From the NCBI GenBank assembly GCA_038206385.1, contig JBBRAW010000001.1, positions 58,770 to 122,769 of the forward strand: a DNA stretch of 64,000 nucleotides, in the 5' to 3' direction. The position numbers and the translations under genes are program-made. Positions within the stretch are counted from its first letter, which is position 1, and each line of letters opens with the position of its first letter. The DNA is from JANXSD01 sp038206385. Lineage in GTDB: Bacteria; Bacteroidota; Bacteroidia; AKYH767-A; OLB10. The notes beneath the pieces were generated by a model, which was given only the letters and a program-made list of their open reading frames with translations, searched no databases and was not told the origin of the DNA. Positions 18,745 to 30,400 of the stretch are shown piece by piece.

Positions 18745-20232
18745 TTAATATTTAATAACCTTACTAAAGTGTGTTTTCTTTTTTTTATCCGTTACGTTAA
18801 GTAAAAACATTCCTGAAGAATAATCGGTTAAATCAATTTTGTTCTCTTTCTGTTGCAGTAAAACTTTTCCAGTTAGATCGCGCAATGTAAGAAAATCAAT
18901 TTCAGCATTTTTTAGTATAATACTAATTAAATTATGCGATGGATTTGGAAAAATTTTGATGCTGGAAGTAGATGTTTCAATTTCTTTTATTCCAACATTT
19001 AAACCATTCAATCTCATAATTGGTTTTACTGATTGATTATTATAAGATTCAAATGATCCCATCACATAATATCGGTCAAGATTACCAGTATCTTTCAGAA
19101 TACTTGTAATATCTAATGTTAATGGAATTAATGCAGGAATAGAATCAATACCATATCCATTAAATGCAATAGAATCTAAGAAGCCATTCGCATCTATTTT
19201 TGCAATGCGACTACGCATCTGATTTTGATATTGAGTGAAAAATCCACCAATTAAATATCCACCGTCCATTGTTGCGCAAATAGTATTGCAACCACCAATT
19301 AAATTAAATTGATTAATATTATTAAAATTGTTAAATGTTGAGTCTAATTCGCCATTTGGCAATAACCTTATCAGACCAAGAGAATCATTTGAAGAATTGA
19401 TTTTAAAAGTACCTGCAACAATAATTTTTCCATCACTCTGAACATAACATTCATTAATAAACGTAAAAATCGGAGAAGAATTAATAAAAATATTATGAAA
19501 ACTTGTATCAATATTACCCAGTGTATCTATTCTGCATAATAAATTATAATTCAAATTATCATAATGATTAAAATAACCTGCAACTAAAACTTTACCTAAA
19601 TCATAATCAATAATTTTATACACAAATTTGTCTGTATTATGTGAAAATGTTGAATCTAAAAATCCATTAGGTAATACTTTTCGAAAATGGTATGGATAAT
19701 TCTTTCCTTCTGTTCCTAAAAAAAAATAATTGTAATGAACTTTTTGTGGAAGAATTTCACTATATAGTGTATCTCGAATCATTTCACTTAAAAAATTTCG
19801 TGTCCAACTAGAATCAATAAAGCTTCCATTTAAATCTGTTTTAAATAAAATCACATCATCTACTCCATAAATATATTCGTTTAATTCTGTTGGAACAACT
19901 CTTGAAACAGAATTTGAATAATAATAGGGATAATGCGAAAAATTTGAGCTAACAGATCCATCAAAATTTAATAACATAATATTTTCTTTGTATGGATAAT
20001 TTGAGTCCTCGAAATCACCGTAAACAAGAAAACCTGATTATGCAGGAATTGCACCACCTATACCACTTTGATTGACAGAAAAATTATAAGGACATTGAAA
20101 TGAATTATCAAGAGAGTACGGTTGAGCAACTGAATTAATCGGGCTATTAAGAATCAAGAAAAACATAAGGATACAACTCTGTATTCCAACTAGTGGAAAA
20201 TGTTTGTTTACTCCCTTTACATTATTAAACAT
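18745..20232 (-). pseudogene. Delta-60 repeat protein with T9SS sorting domain, split by one in-frame stop
   Basis: Two open stretches on the minus strand, 20232-20038 and 19977-18745, are in the same frame. They are separated by a single TAA at 20040-20038 and 20 further sense codons (SGFLVYGDFEDSNYPYKENI). Joined, they make about 495 residues. The first part carries the signal peptide (LMFFLILNSPINSVAQ). The second has delta-60 type repeats (VQSDGKIIVAGTF, LIRLLPNGELDSTF) and ends with a T9SS type A sorting domain (KIFPNPSHNLISI to KVIKY). The repeats continue straight across the stop. Without read-through, the signal peptide and sorting domain are on separate products, so export would fail. 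A recent nonsense mutation or a sequencing error are the simple explanations. Confidence 0.7.
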
Positions 20233-20402
20233 AATTTCTAAGCGATATTAATGATTAATTGTTATCCTATTTAAAATTATTTACTTTTTATCAAAATTTA
20301 TTTTGATGAGTTAAAATCTAGGCTTAAACATTAATGTATCATGTAAGGTATAATCCTGAACATTTTGCGAAGAAAATTCGGGATTATTCCGAAGGGGAGA
20401 TA

Positions 20403-20533
20403 CAAAGAAAAATATTAAAATGCTGGAGGTTTGCTCATCGGCATCTTTTGCTTTTACACTTTCGTAAGCGAGCTTACTTCGTTTCAAAAATTAAAATGCC
20501 GGTACTTCGTACCAGCATTTTAATTTTTCTTTG
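20403..20533. repeat. 131-base inverted-repeat element abutting the tRNA-Ser 3' end
   Basis: The left arm (20403-20426, starting CAAAGAAAAAT) and right arm (20512-20533, ending TTTTTCTTTG) are complementary over 22 bases with one 2-base bulge. A third, direct copy of the inner arm at 20486-20505 pairs with the right arm as a 20-bp hairpin (20486-20528, loop TTC, one mismatch), so two alternative folds exist. A further hairpin GTAAG-CGAG-CTTAC is at 20464-20477. The right end stops one base before the tRNA discriminator base. The 20-bp hairpin may also serve as terminator for the tRNA. No gene is seen in 20233-20402. Confidence 0.65.
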
Positions 20534-20618
20534 CGGAGAAGGCGGGATTCGAACCCGCGGTACCTTGCAGTACACATACTTTCCTAGCTTGCACGTTCTT
20601 CCAATCTGACACCTCTCC
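20534..20618 (-). tRNA. tRNA-Ser (GGA), possibly degenerate
   Basis: The 85-base gene has a complete 7-bp acceptor stem (GGAGAGG with CTTCTCC, one G-T pair), an intact T arm (GCGGGTTCGAATCCCGC), discriminator G and a long variable arm (TGTAC-TGCAA-GGTAC), which identifies tRNA-Ser. The anticodon loop reads TAGGAAA, giving GGA, but position 33 is A instead of the near-universal T. The anticodon stem (CAAGC with GTATG) has an A-A mismatch, and the D stem pairs poorly (TCA opposite CGT). The 5' and 3' ends are well conserved. It may be a decaying copy or an unusual functional Ser tRNA. Confidence 0.75.
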
Positions 20619-20649
20619 GTTTTTTTCAAGGTGCAAATTTATTGAAAAA

Positions 20650-21660
20650 TTACTCTTCTAAACTCAATTCGCCACATATTGGTAATTGAAATTGCTTTTT
20701 AATTTCTTTTAAGGCTAATTTTCTCCCAAATAGCACCATCAATTTTGTCAGCGCTGATTCAGTCGTGAGATCTACTCCGCTTACAACTCCAATCTTTTTC
20801 AATTGAAAGCTTGTCTCGTATTTCCCTTGCTCAACTCTACCTCCACTACATTGAGAAACATTAATAATCACTAATCCATTTTTTATTGCTTTATCTAATG
20901 CTTCAATAAACCACTTTTCTGTTGGAGCATTCCCACTTCCATACGTTTCTAAAACAATCGCCTTCAATTTTGGCAGACTCAAAAAATAGTTCAACCATTC
21001 ATTAGTAATGCCAGGAAAGATTCTTAATAATCCAATATGCGGTTCCAGTTGATGATGTACTTTTAATTTTTTTCGTGAAGCCTTTGCAATAAATCGGTGG
21101 TTGTATTGAATGTCAACTCCTGCTTCTGCTAATGCAGGATAATTTAATGATTGATATGCGTCAAATTTTGAGGATGTAAATTTCTCTGTTCTATTTCCTC
21201 TAAATAATTGATTGTTGAAATAAATACAAACTTCAGGTATTAATATTTCTCCTGCTGCTAATTCGATGGAAGTAATTAAATTTCTTCTTGCATCTGTACG
21301 TATTGCTCCCATCGGCAATTGTGATCCTGTAAAAATAATCGGCTTCTTTAGATGCTCCATCATAAAACTTAATGCCGAAGCAGAATAAGCCATCGTATCT
21401 GTTCCATGCAAAATAACAAAGCCATCAAATTTATTATAATAATTTTCAATGATTGTTGCTAGCTCAGTCCAATGTTCAGGAGTTATGTTTGAGCTATCAA
21501 TTAATTTTCCAAAACTATGATGATGCAATTTACATTTCAATCTTTTCAACTCTGGAACTTGTTCAAGAATTTTTTCAAAATTAAAAGGACGTAAAGCACC
21601 ATTTGCATCTCGTTGCATTCCGATAGTTCCACCAGTATAAATAAGCATTATTTTTTTCAT
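20650..21660 (-). CDS. ansA: Type I L-asparaginase
   Basis: The 336-residue enzyme hydrolyses L-asparagine to aspartate and ammonia. The first catalytic threonine is T12 in the TGGTIG motif at the N-terminus; the second motif is HGTDTMAYSASAL. No signal peptide is present, so it is the cytoplasmic type I form (AnsA) rather than the periplasmic type II. Its start overlaps the end of tatD by 4 bases (ATGA), so the two are translationally coupled. Confidence 0.93.
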   Translation of the reverse strand: MKKIMLIYTGGTIGMQRDANGALRPFNFEKILEQVPELKRLKCKLHHHSFGKLIDSSNITPEHWTELATIIENYYNKFDGFVILHGTDTMAYSASALSFMMEHLKKPIIFTGSQLPMGAIRTDARRNLITSIELAAGEILIPEVCIYFNNQLFRGNRTEKFTSSKFDAYQSLNYPALAEAGVDIQYNHRFIAKASRKKLKVHHQLEPHIGLLRIFPGITNEWLNYFLSLPKLKAIVLETYGSGNAPTEKWFIEALDKAIKNGLVIINVSQCSGGRVEQGKYETSFQLKKIGVVSGVDLTTESALTKLMVLFGRKLALKEIKKQFQLPICGELSLEE

Positions 21661-22427
21661 AGTCGAAATAATTTTTTTGCATTTGCTGATGTTGCTATTG
21701 CTACTTCTTCAATAGAAATATTTTTTATAGCAGCTAATTTCTCTGCAACAATTCTTAGATATGCTGGCTCATTACGTTTGCCACGATGCGGTGCTGGCGC
21801 TAAGTACGGACCATCTGTTTCCAATAATAAATATTCTAATGAAATTTCATCCACTACTTTATCCAACCCTGAATTCTTAAAAGTAAGAACTCCTCCAATG
21901 CCCAAATAAAATCCTAAATCAATTACACGCTTTGCTTGTTCAATATCTCCGCTATAGCAATGAAACACTCCTGTTAATCCTGATAATTTTAAATCTTTAA
22001 TGATTGTAATTACTTCTTCCGTTGCACTTCGTGTATGCAAAGCAACGGGCAAATTTAATTCATGCGCTAAAATTAATTGGAAATGAAGTGCTTCTTCTTG
22101 CTGTTTAATAAAATCAAGTTCCCAGTATTTATCCATGCCAATTTCACCGATAGCACAATACTTTCCATTTCGAAGTAATGATTCAATTTTTTCTAATTCA
22201 CTTTTGTAATCCAACTTCACATAACATGGATGAAGACCCATCATGGGAATACAAACTCCAGGATAATCAATAGCTAATTTATGTAAACCTTCAAATGAAG
22301 TATGATCAATATTCGGAAGTAAAAATTGCTTAACTCCGTCTTTTATTGCTTGCTCAATCAATAGAGACTGATCCGCAGAAAACTCCTCTGCATATAAATG
22401 AATATGTGTATCAATTAATTCTATCAT
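21657..22427 (-). CDS. TatD-family metal-dependent hydrolase
   Basis: The 256-residue TIM-barrel protein has metal ligands visible as H8 and H10 (DTHIHL), the glutamate in GEIGMDKYW and the aspartate in LLETDGPYLAP; the tail RGKRNEP is a TatD signature. The family includes 3'-5' DNA exonucleases and RNA-processing enzymes, so a cytoplasmic nuclease role is likely. It is the first gene of a two-gene operon with ansA. A partial -7 box (TAACTTCG, 22441-22434) precedes it. Confidence 0.9.
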   Translation of the reverse strand: MIELIDTHIHLYAEEFSADQSLLIEQAIKDGVKQFLLPNIDHTSFEGLHKLAIDYPGVCIPMMGLHPCYVKLDYKSELEKIESLLRNGKYCAIGEIGMDKYWELDFIKQQEEALHFQLILAHELNLPVALHTRSATEEVITIIKDLKLSGLTGVFHCYSGDIEQAKRVIDLGFYLGIGGVLTFKNSGLDKVVDEISLEYLLLETDGPYLAPAPHRGKRNEPAYLRIVAEKLAAIKNISIEEVAIATSANAKKLFRL

Positions 22428-22509
22428 AAAGCGCGAAGTTAACCGATCTATCTCAAATCGAACACCTTTTTGTTAACCTTGTGATTCATTCTAATTGCAT
22501 CCAATGACT

Positions 22510-22517
22510 TATCTTTG
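22510..22517 (+). promoter_or_regulatory. -7 box (TATCTTTG) at the start of the family 9 glycosyltransferase
   Basis: A perfect TAnnTTTG match ends five bases before the GTG start at 22523. The transcription start would fall at or next to the start codon, so the mRNA would be leaderless or nearly so. Confidence 0.45.
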
Positions 22518-22522
22518 TTGTC

Positions 22523-23512
22523 GTGCCAAAATTCCTAATCATTCGTTTAAGTTCTATTGGTGATATCGTTTTAACATCACCAGTTATTCGCTGCTTAAAA
22601 AAACAGGTGCCGAATGCTGAAATACATTTTCTAACTCGAAACACTTTTAAATCTGTACTTGAACACAATCCATATATTGATAAATTATGGACTACTGATG
22701 GCACTTTAAATGATGTAATTCCGCAATTGAAAAAGGAAGAGTTTACTGAAATTATTGATCTACATCATAATATTCGAACCTATAAAATCAAACGTGCATT
22801 GGGATTAACATCAACAGCTTTTTCAAAATTAAATATTGAAAAATGGTTATTGGTTAATCTTAAAATTAATCGAATGCCATCAATCCATATTGTTGACCGA
22901 TACTTATCAACTGTAAAACATTTGAATGTAGTTAACGATGGTAAAGGGCTTGATTATTTTATTTCAGTTGATGAAAATATTTCAATGGATAAACTTCCAT
23001 CAACACATAGAAATGGATTTATTGCTTGCGTGATCGGTGCAAAACATGCGACGAAGATAATGCCCACAGAAAAAATTATTGCTGTTTTAAAAACACTTCA
23101 ACATCCGATTGTTTTACTTGGTGGTCCTGATGATAAAGAGCGTGGAAATAATATTGCTACTGAAATTGGTTCATCGATTTTTAATGCTTGTGGCATCTAT
23201 AAATTAAATGAATCAGCAAGTTTATTACAACAAGCAAAACTTGTTATCACACACGATACAGGATTGATGCATATTGCTGCCGCATTCAAAAAACCAATTG
23301 TTTCTTTATGGGGAAATACTGTTCCTGAATTCGGCATGACGCCTTACTTTCCAATGAATGAAAATCATTCCATCATTATGGAAGTAAAAAATCTTTCTTG
23401 CCGACCATGTTCTAAAATTGGATATAATAAATGTCCAAAAAAACATTTTAAATGCATGAATCAAATTAAGAATGAAGATATCACCAATGCAGTAAATTCA
23501 TTGATTAACTAA
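22523..23512 (+). CDS. Glycosyltransferase family 9 (heptosyltransferase-like)
   Basis: The 329-residue protein begins at GTG with the classic MPKFLIIRLSSIGDIVLTSP start of ADP-heptose:LPS heptosyltransferases. The GT-B fold's C-terminal donor site shows as ITHDTGLMHIAAAFKKPIVSLWG. The family builds the LPS inner core at the cytoplasmic face of the inner membrane. The acceptor cannot be set from sequence. It stands alone; its 3' end overlaps the thioesterase on the opposite strand by 8 bases. Confidence 0.87.
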   Translation: MPKFLIIRLSSIGDIVLTSPVIRCLKKQVPNAEIHFLTRNTFKSVLEHNPYIDKLWTTDGTLNDVIPQLKKEEFTEIIDLHHNIRTYKIKRALGLTSTAFSKLNIEKWLLVNLKINRMPSIHIVDRYLSTVKHLNVVNDGKGLDYFISVDENISMDKLPSTHRNGFIACVIGAKHATKIMPTEKIIAVLKTLQHPIVLLGGPDDKERGNNIATEIGSSIFNACGIYKLNESASLLQQAKLVITHDTGLMHIAAAFKKPIVSLWGNTVPEFGMTPYFPMNENHSIIMEVKNLSCRPCSKIGYNKCPKKHFKCMNQIKNEDITNAVNSLIN

Positions 23513-24017
23513 AAAGCTTTTTCAACTCTGTCGCTTCGGATGGCTTCATTTTCCCTGCTAAAATCAATGATAATTGTCGGCGACGAAGTGCTCCATCAAA
23601 ACGTTCTTTTTCTTCTTCAGTTTCTGGAGTTAACTCAGGAACATTAATAGGATTTCCTAATTGATCAACAGCAACGAATGTATAAATGGCTTCATTACAC
23701 TTTACCTTTTTGTTACGCATATTATCCTCAACCCATACTTCAATAAAAACCTCCATACTTGAATTAAACGCACGAGAAACTTTACTTGTAAGGGTAACGA
23801 TATCGCCTAACTTAATTGGCTGATTAAAAGAAACATTATTAACAGCTGCAGTTACTACAATGCGACTACAATGACGATGCGCAGAAATAGCAGCGGTAAT
23901 ATCTAGCCAATGCAACAATCGACCTCCCATCAAATTTCCCAACACATTAGTATCATTGGGTAGCACAATTTCAGTATGTATAGTAAGACTCGCAGAAGGA
24001 GTTTGAGACTTCATCAT
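23505..24017 (-). CDS. Acyl-CoA thioesterase (hotdog fold, YciA/BACH type)
   Basis: The protein has 170 residues from the first of two tandem ATG codons at 24017; the frame extends to a TTG at 24047 but family members start near this point. The core motif VLPNDTNVLGNLMGGRLLHWLDI followed by AAISAHRHC is typical of hexameric hotdog acyl-CoA thioesterases that cut acyl-CoA to free acid and CoA in the cytoplasm (only short pieces are quoted here). The C-terminal RRRQLSLILAGKM is also family-like. Chain-length preference is not evident. Confidence 0.87.
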   Translation of the reverse strand: MMKSQTPSASLTIHTEIVLPNDTNVLGNLMGGRLLHWLDITAAISAHRHCSRIVVTAAVNNVSFNQPIKLGDIVTLTSKVSRAFNSSMEVFIEVWVEDNMRNKKVKCNEAIYTFVAVDQLGNPINVPELTPETEEEKERFDGALRRRQLSLILAGKMKPSEATELKKLFS

Positions 24018-24099
24018 AGTATATATTTTGGCTGCGAAGTTACACAAAGCATAAAAGCATTAATTTCGCCCTGCGAATTATTTATGTTAAATATTATAT

Positions 24100-24173
24100 G
24101 CACCCGTAGTTCAATTGGATAGAATGGCAGTTTCCGGTACTGTTGGTTAGGGGTTCGAATCCCTTCGGGTGCA
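24100..24173 (+). tRNA. tRNA-Arg (CCG)
   Basis: The 74-base gene has acceptor stem GCACCCG/CGGGTGC, D arm with TTCAATTGGATAGAA, anticodon stem GCAGT/ACTGT, loop TTCCGGT with anticodon CCG (codon CGG), T arm GGGGTTCGAATCCC and discriminator A. The CCA end is not encoded. All conserved positions including T33 are present. Confidence 0.93.
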
Positions 24174-24183
24174 CTAGTGAATA

Positions 24184-24299
24184 ATAAAAGTCATTTCAGC
24201 TTTGCTGAAATAAAATGTTGAAAGATCATGAGCCAAGTTTTACTTGAGCGAAATGGTCTTTCAACATTTTAATCTGACCTTAGGGCAGATGACTTTTAT
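24184..24299. repeat. 116-base cloverleaf-like inverted-repeat element beside tRNA-Arg
   Basis: An 11-bp outer stem (ATAAAAGTCAT 24184-24194 with 24289-24299) encloses three arms. Arm 1 is TTTCAGC-TTT-GCTGAAA (24194-24210). Arm 2 is an 18-bp stem with one mismatch (24212-24229 with 24253-24270) that contains the inner hairpin CAAGT-TTT-ACTTG. Arm 3 is ATCTG/CAGAT (24272-24290). It starts 10 bases after tRNA-Arg. It may be a mobile miniature element, a structured RNA, or a terminator of unusual form. The remainder up to 24492 shows no gene and presumably holds the promoter of the next gene. Confidence 0.7.
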
Positions 24300-24492
24300 A
24301 TTTGGACCTCGGAAATAGTTTTCGCACTTTTTTTCAATCATTAAGGCCACCTTTCAAAAAAATACTTATCTTGGTCTATGATTACTCATTTTCGATGAAT
24401 GAATTTAATGTTTTTTTAAATCATTGTTAGAGCTTGCAAATCATAATTAATTCTAATTATTAGGATCGCAACGTACTTTTAAAAACATAAAC

Positions 24493-27400
24493 ATGAAAAA
24501 ATTATCTACTACAATTTTTAAATTAAGTGTACTGGTATTTCTATTATTAACTGTTTCAACTACTCATCTAACTGGGCAAACGTTGACGATAATTCCAACT
24601 ACTGCACCTGGAATTACAGCGAGTGATGATTACATGCCTCTTGGAACATTTTGGGGTTACCAACGATCGCAAATGCAATATACCGATGCAGAACTTTCAA
24701 CTTCTGGTTTGAATGCTGTTCCAACTGGTGGTCATTGGATCACTCAAGTAGGTTTTTATATTTCTAATGCAACCGGAAAAGCTGCTTCAACTCCCGTCAT
24801 CATTCACATGAAACAAAAAACGGGAGTTGCTGGATTGACTACCGCTCTATATAACACAGCTGTAACTGGGTATTCGCAAGTTTTTAGTGGAACTATCATC
24901 AGTAGTTTATGGACAACTGGATCTTGGGTGATGGTTACCTTAACAAATCCATTTTACTACACTTTTACTGGCTCAAATAATTTGGAAGTTATAGTCGAAA
25001 CAAATTATGGAGGCTCTGGTTTACCTTCCTCTTCATCGCTAACTTGGGCGAGAACAGCTTTAGGTGCTGGAGCAACCAACCAACGTTTTCAACGATGGAC
25101 AGCTGATGGTCAACCACCAATAACTTCAGGAATTTTAAGTACCGATCGACCAGATTTACGTTTAGCTTATTTCAAAGAAACAGCTTGTACTGCACCTGGA
25201 ATTATCGTTTCTTCTACTTCTTTATCTAACGTTTGTTTTTCACCTGCTCAGCAATTTACACTGTCTTTAAGTGGTATTATTAGCCCTCCAGGATCGGTAC
25301 CAGGTGGTTATACTTATCAATGGCAATCCGGACCAACAGCAGGTGGCCCATGGATAAATATTGCTGGAGCTATTTCAAACACACTTGTTACTACTGAGGG
25401 GTCATCTACTTACTATCATTGTTCAGTAACATGTGGTTCTACTTCAACATCATCTGCAGTTTTAGTAAATGCTGTTGCTTGTTATTGTGTTCCATCAACA
25501 AATTTTACAAGTGGTACCGATATTGGTCAAGTGATTTTTGGTACGTTTACTAATCCAGCAACAATAGGAACAACATTAAATAATTCTCTTGCTTCAAATT
25601 CATATACAGATTACACATCAGTTACAACTCCATGCTACACTCAAGGAATTGCATATCAATTTACGGTAAAACAAATTACTAATAGTAGTTCTCTAAACAG
25701 TGCAATAGCGCATGTTTTTATCGATTATAATCATGATGGAATTTTAAGTTCAAGTGAAGATGTTTATTTGCCAGGCCCTACTGGTCCTACTGGTGGAAGC
25801 CCAACAACAACATCGCTTTCAACATCTATCACCATACCATTTTCTGCACTTACTGGATCAACAAGAATGCGTGTTATCTTAAGAGATACTTGTTGTAGTT
25901 CTATTGGAGGAGCAACAAATCAAGCTTGTGATGTTTTTAATTCTGGAGAAATAGAAGATTATACTATTTGTATTGCAGCTGGAATTCCTTGTAACATTAC
26001 TGCAACTGGAACTGCGACTTCTACTGCACCAAGTGTTTGTACTTCTCAACCTTTCACATTAAATATAACAGGTAATACAGGTTATGGTTCAGGAATGACT
26101 TTTCAATGGGAAGTTAGTACTACAGGTGCTGGAGGACCATATTCTTCTATCGCTGGCGCGAACACCTATCCATACCTATTAGCAAGCCAAACAGTGTCGA
26201 GTTGTTATCGCTTGAGAATAACATGTCCTGCGAATTTAGGTGGAGGTCCACAATATACTTCGACAATTTGTGTAGGTCAAAATGCACCCGCACTTTGTGT
26301 TTGCACTCCTATTCATCCAGCTTGTCCTAGTAGTCCTTACATATCCAATGTAACGCTTAATACTTTAAACAATACTACTGTATGTAATAATGGAAATGGC
26401 AATGCTTATACTATTTATCCTCCAATTGGAAGTACGACAACTTCATTAGTTCAAGGAGCAACTTATACATTAAGTATATCAACTCAAATAGGAAATTCAA
26501 TTGTATCCGTTTGGATTGACTTTAATGCTGATGGTATATTTTCTCCTTCAGAATCGTGGCCAGTGGGAACTAATATTCCATCAGGAGTAGCAACTTCAAT
26601 TCCAATCACCATTCCTATTGGAGCAGTGCCAGGACAAGTAGTGATGCGAGTACGTTCTTCGGCAGCAGGAAGTATCAACACCGGTAGTGATGCTTGTACT
26701 GCTTTCTTATCTGGAGAAGCAGAAGATTATACGGTAACAATTGCTGGAGCTGCACCTACACCTTGCACGGGTCTAAACTCTTCTGGAAGAACAATTACTT
26801 CTTTACAACCTTACACAAATATTTGTTCTGGAAACCAAATTACATTTTCTCTAACTCCATCATTGACATCACCAACTATCTATAGCGGACTTACTTATTT
26901 CTGGGAAACTGCACCTGCAGTTGGAGGTCCTTGGACAGCAGCAGCGGGAATAAATACTAACAGCACCTATACCAGTTTATTCACATCAAACATGTGGTTG
27001 CGTTGTACTATTTCATGTAATGCAGGTGGTTTATACAGTACTCCTGCAATAAATATTACTACTATTCCAACTTCTTGGTTAGGATATACTGATGATTGGT
27101 CTGATGGAGCAAACTGGTGTGGTAGAATACCTACTTTTTCAGATAAAGTACAAATCAATAAAACAGTTGCGTTAACTTTAAGAGGAGCTGGTACTTATTA
27201 TTCTCCTGTTGTTGCAAAAAGTGATTTAGTAAAAATATTTTCATTAGATATCTCTAGCTTGGATTCAATGACAATAATTACAGATACACTTGTAAAAGTT
27301 GATGTCAATAATAATATTACCAATAACGGAAAACTTGCAATTATTTCATCCACTCAAAGTGCGGATACTGCAACGATTGGAAATGGTTCTATTGTTTCTT

Positions 27401-30400
27401 CTACCTATGGACAAATATTTCGTGGAAATCAAAATGATCAAATCGTACAAGTTATTTATAATGTAAATGAACTAACTGGCATTGGATTACAAGCAGGAAA
27501 TATTATTGATTCACTTTTATTTCAGTTTAGAAATAGAGCAAGTGCTGGTGCAGGATTTCAAAATTTTACAATTTCATATTTACAAGTTCCTACAGCAACA
27601 CTTTCATCCTTCTCAACTACTAATCCTTATGTAGGTGCATTCACGACAATTTATAATACATCCTCTTTAAATACCAATGCTCCATCTTTCGGGCAATGGA
27701 CTCCTTACGCTTCTCCTGTAACGCATTCTTTTAGTGGAACAGTTACATCAGGATCCGCTATCATTACATCTGTTACACCGGCTCCAAATGTATCAGCAAA
27801 CCAAATATTTATTGGAGATACTATTTTTGCAAATGGATTAGTTCCTTACGGAATTGTTAGCGCGGTAGGACCAAATTCAATTACTGTAAGTACAACTGCA
27901 ACTTCATCTTTCTCTGGCTCCTTTACCTCAAAAAATTCAGGTGGATGGTTACGATTATCAACAACATTGAATCCATTTATTTGGAATGGAAATGATAATA
28001 TTATTCTTCAAATATGTTTTAACAATGGTGCAGTAAATGCAACTGCAATCGATGAAATGTTATTTACTTCTACATCACCTGTAAAAACCGCAGTCTACTT
28101 AAGTAATGGTTCTTCTGGGGCGGCGAATGATGGTTGTACTCTTACTTCAGCATCACCTAATTTAACTTCTTCATTCGGACAATCTCCATCTGTAAACCGT
28201 CCAAATATTACTTTCAGATTTCGTAATGCTACTTCTAAATTATTTGCAAATGTAGGAGGTCAAGTAGTAAATAATTCGGGCGCTAAAATGTGGATTAGCA
28301 CTACTGATTTATTAATTGGTAGTGATTTAAAGAATGATGGATCTTTCTATTATCAAGATTCTACTTCTATAAGTATTGGCGGTGATATGACTAACACTTC
28401 TTTGTTACAAGCAACAAATATTCCTGTGCTGCGATCGGTAACAGGTAGTACAACATTAGGTTCTCCAATTATTACTTCAGTAACACCAAATACAAATTCT
28501 ATTTATGTTGGTGATATCGTTTCTGGAGCCGGTATACCTGCGAATTCAATCGTTACATCTACTACGGCAACAACTATAGTAATTAATCAAAATGCAGTTA
28601 TTACTGGGGCATTAGTTGCGACAACTATTAATAACATTACAAAACGTCCTGCCATTTTATTTAATGGAGCAAATTGGACCAACAACGGAACAATAATTCC
28701 TGGAAATAGTCGAATTACTTTTGGTGCAGCAACGGCCCAAACTATTGGTGGTACAAATTCATCAACATTCTTTGATTTCAATATGCAGAAAACAAATAAT
28801 GCAGATGTTATCACAATGAATAAACAAATAATTATAAATGATTCGATTGCTTTACGATTAGGACAATTGCGAATGAATAAAAATTCTATTACTATTAATA
28901 ATTCAAATGTATCTGCTTTATCTCGTCAGATTTCTGGAACTCCAATATTAGCAACGACTGTTTCATCTGCAACAACATTCACTGTTAATCCTACAAGTGT
29001 TGCTGGTGTTATGATTGGTGATTTAATTGTAAATGCAAATTTAAGTACTGCTCCAATTACACATGTTGTCGGAATTAATGGATCCACAATTACATTCTCA
29101 CCATCAGCTACAAATGCTCTTGTACTTGGTTCAACGCTTACCTTTTATAGAGCTGGTTATTTAATTGGAGAAGATTCTTTATCAAAAGTAAATTGGCTCA
29201 TTGATGCAGTTACAGGAAATAGAACAATTCCGTTTGCAAATATTACAACGAATGGTGCTGCGAATCCATTACATATTCCAATCAATTTTAGTTTAGCTGT
29301 TACCAACCCAGTTGATATGGATACTGTTTCGTTTGCTACTTATAAAGCTATAACAAATATTCCTCTGCCACCAACGGTTACTCATTTAAATTCTGCAGGA
29401 CCTGGGGTTAAAACCTATACAGGAACAACTACTATTGGAAGTAATATTTTAACTGCAATGTCAAGTATTATTGGTGTGTTGGCGGGTGACCAAGTTACTG
29501 GACCAGGTATTCCCGCAGGCGCAACTGTTTTATCTACTTCAGGGACTACAATTACTTTACAAGTTGGACAAAACGCAACAGTAACTACTACTGGAGTAAG
29601 TATTTCTTTTGGTGTAGGAATAGCTGCAGGAAATAACAATGATGTTTATACTGCTGATCGCTTTTGGATAGTAAGTAAAACAAGTGCTCCAGTAAATACT
29701 ATAACAGGAAATACAACAACAGGATCAACGATAATTTCTGTAGTCAATCCAAGCACTACTGGAATTACTGTAGGACAAACTGTTTTTGGAACTGGCATCG
29801 CTGCAGGAACAACTGTAGTTTCTGTTACAGCAGCTTCAATTACTTTAAGTGTTGCTGCTACTCAAACAATTTCCGGAAATAATATCGCATTTAATTATCC
29901 ATTAACAGCATTATCATTTACAATAGCGTATGATGAAAGACCATGTGCAAATGCAGTTTCGCCCTATACTTGTTCGAATTCAATTACAAATCCATTTCGA
30001 CCTCAACCATGGTTCAAACAAACAACACCAAGTAACATTGCAACATGGAATAGATTGCAATACACTGGTACACCTTTCACCTTTTCGAATTTTGTAATTA
30101 ACACGCTTAATAATACAAATTACAATGTAGCTGTGACGAATTATCCTTGGATGTTTGGTAATTATACTCCTTGGGCTGTTACTACACAAAATCAACCTTT
30201 AGGTTCTCAAACAAATATCCCCATTCCTATAATTTCATCTTTCACACCAACATCAGCTACTGCAACTGATACTGTAAAAATATTTGGTTCAAATTTTAAT
30301 GGCGCTACCAATGTAAAATTTAAAGGAATAAATGCAGCATCATTTAATATTATTTCGAATTCTCAAATTAATGCTATCGTAGCAGGAGGAGCTTCGGGAT

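Noticed and set aside
20334..20609. 91-codon plus-strand open frame over the tRNA-Ser
   Set aside because: It reads through the tRNA gene and the inverted-repeat element; the segment CGEGGIRTRGTLQ is the known false translation of a tRNA.
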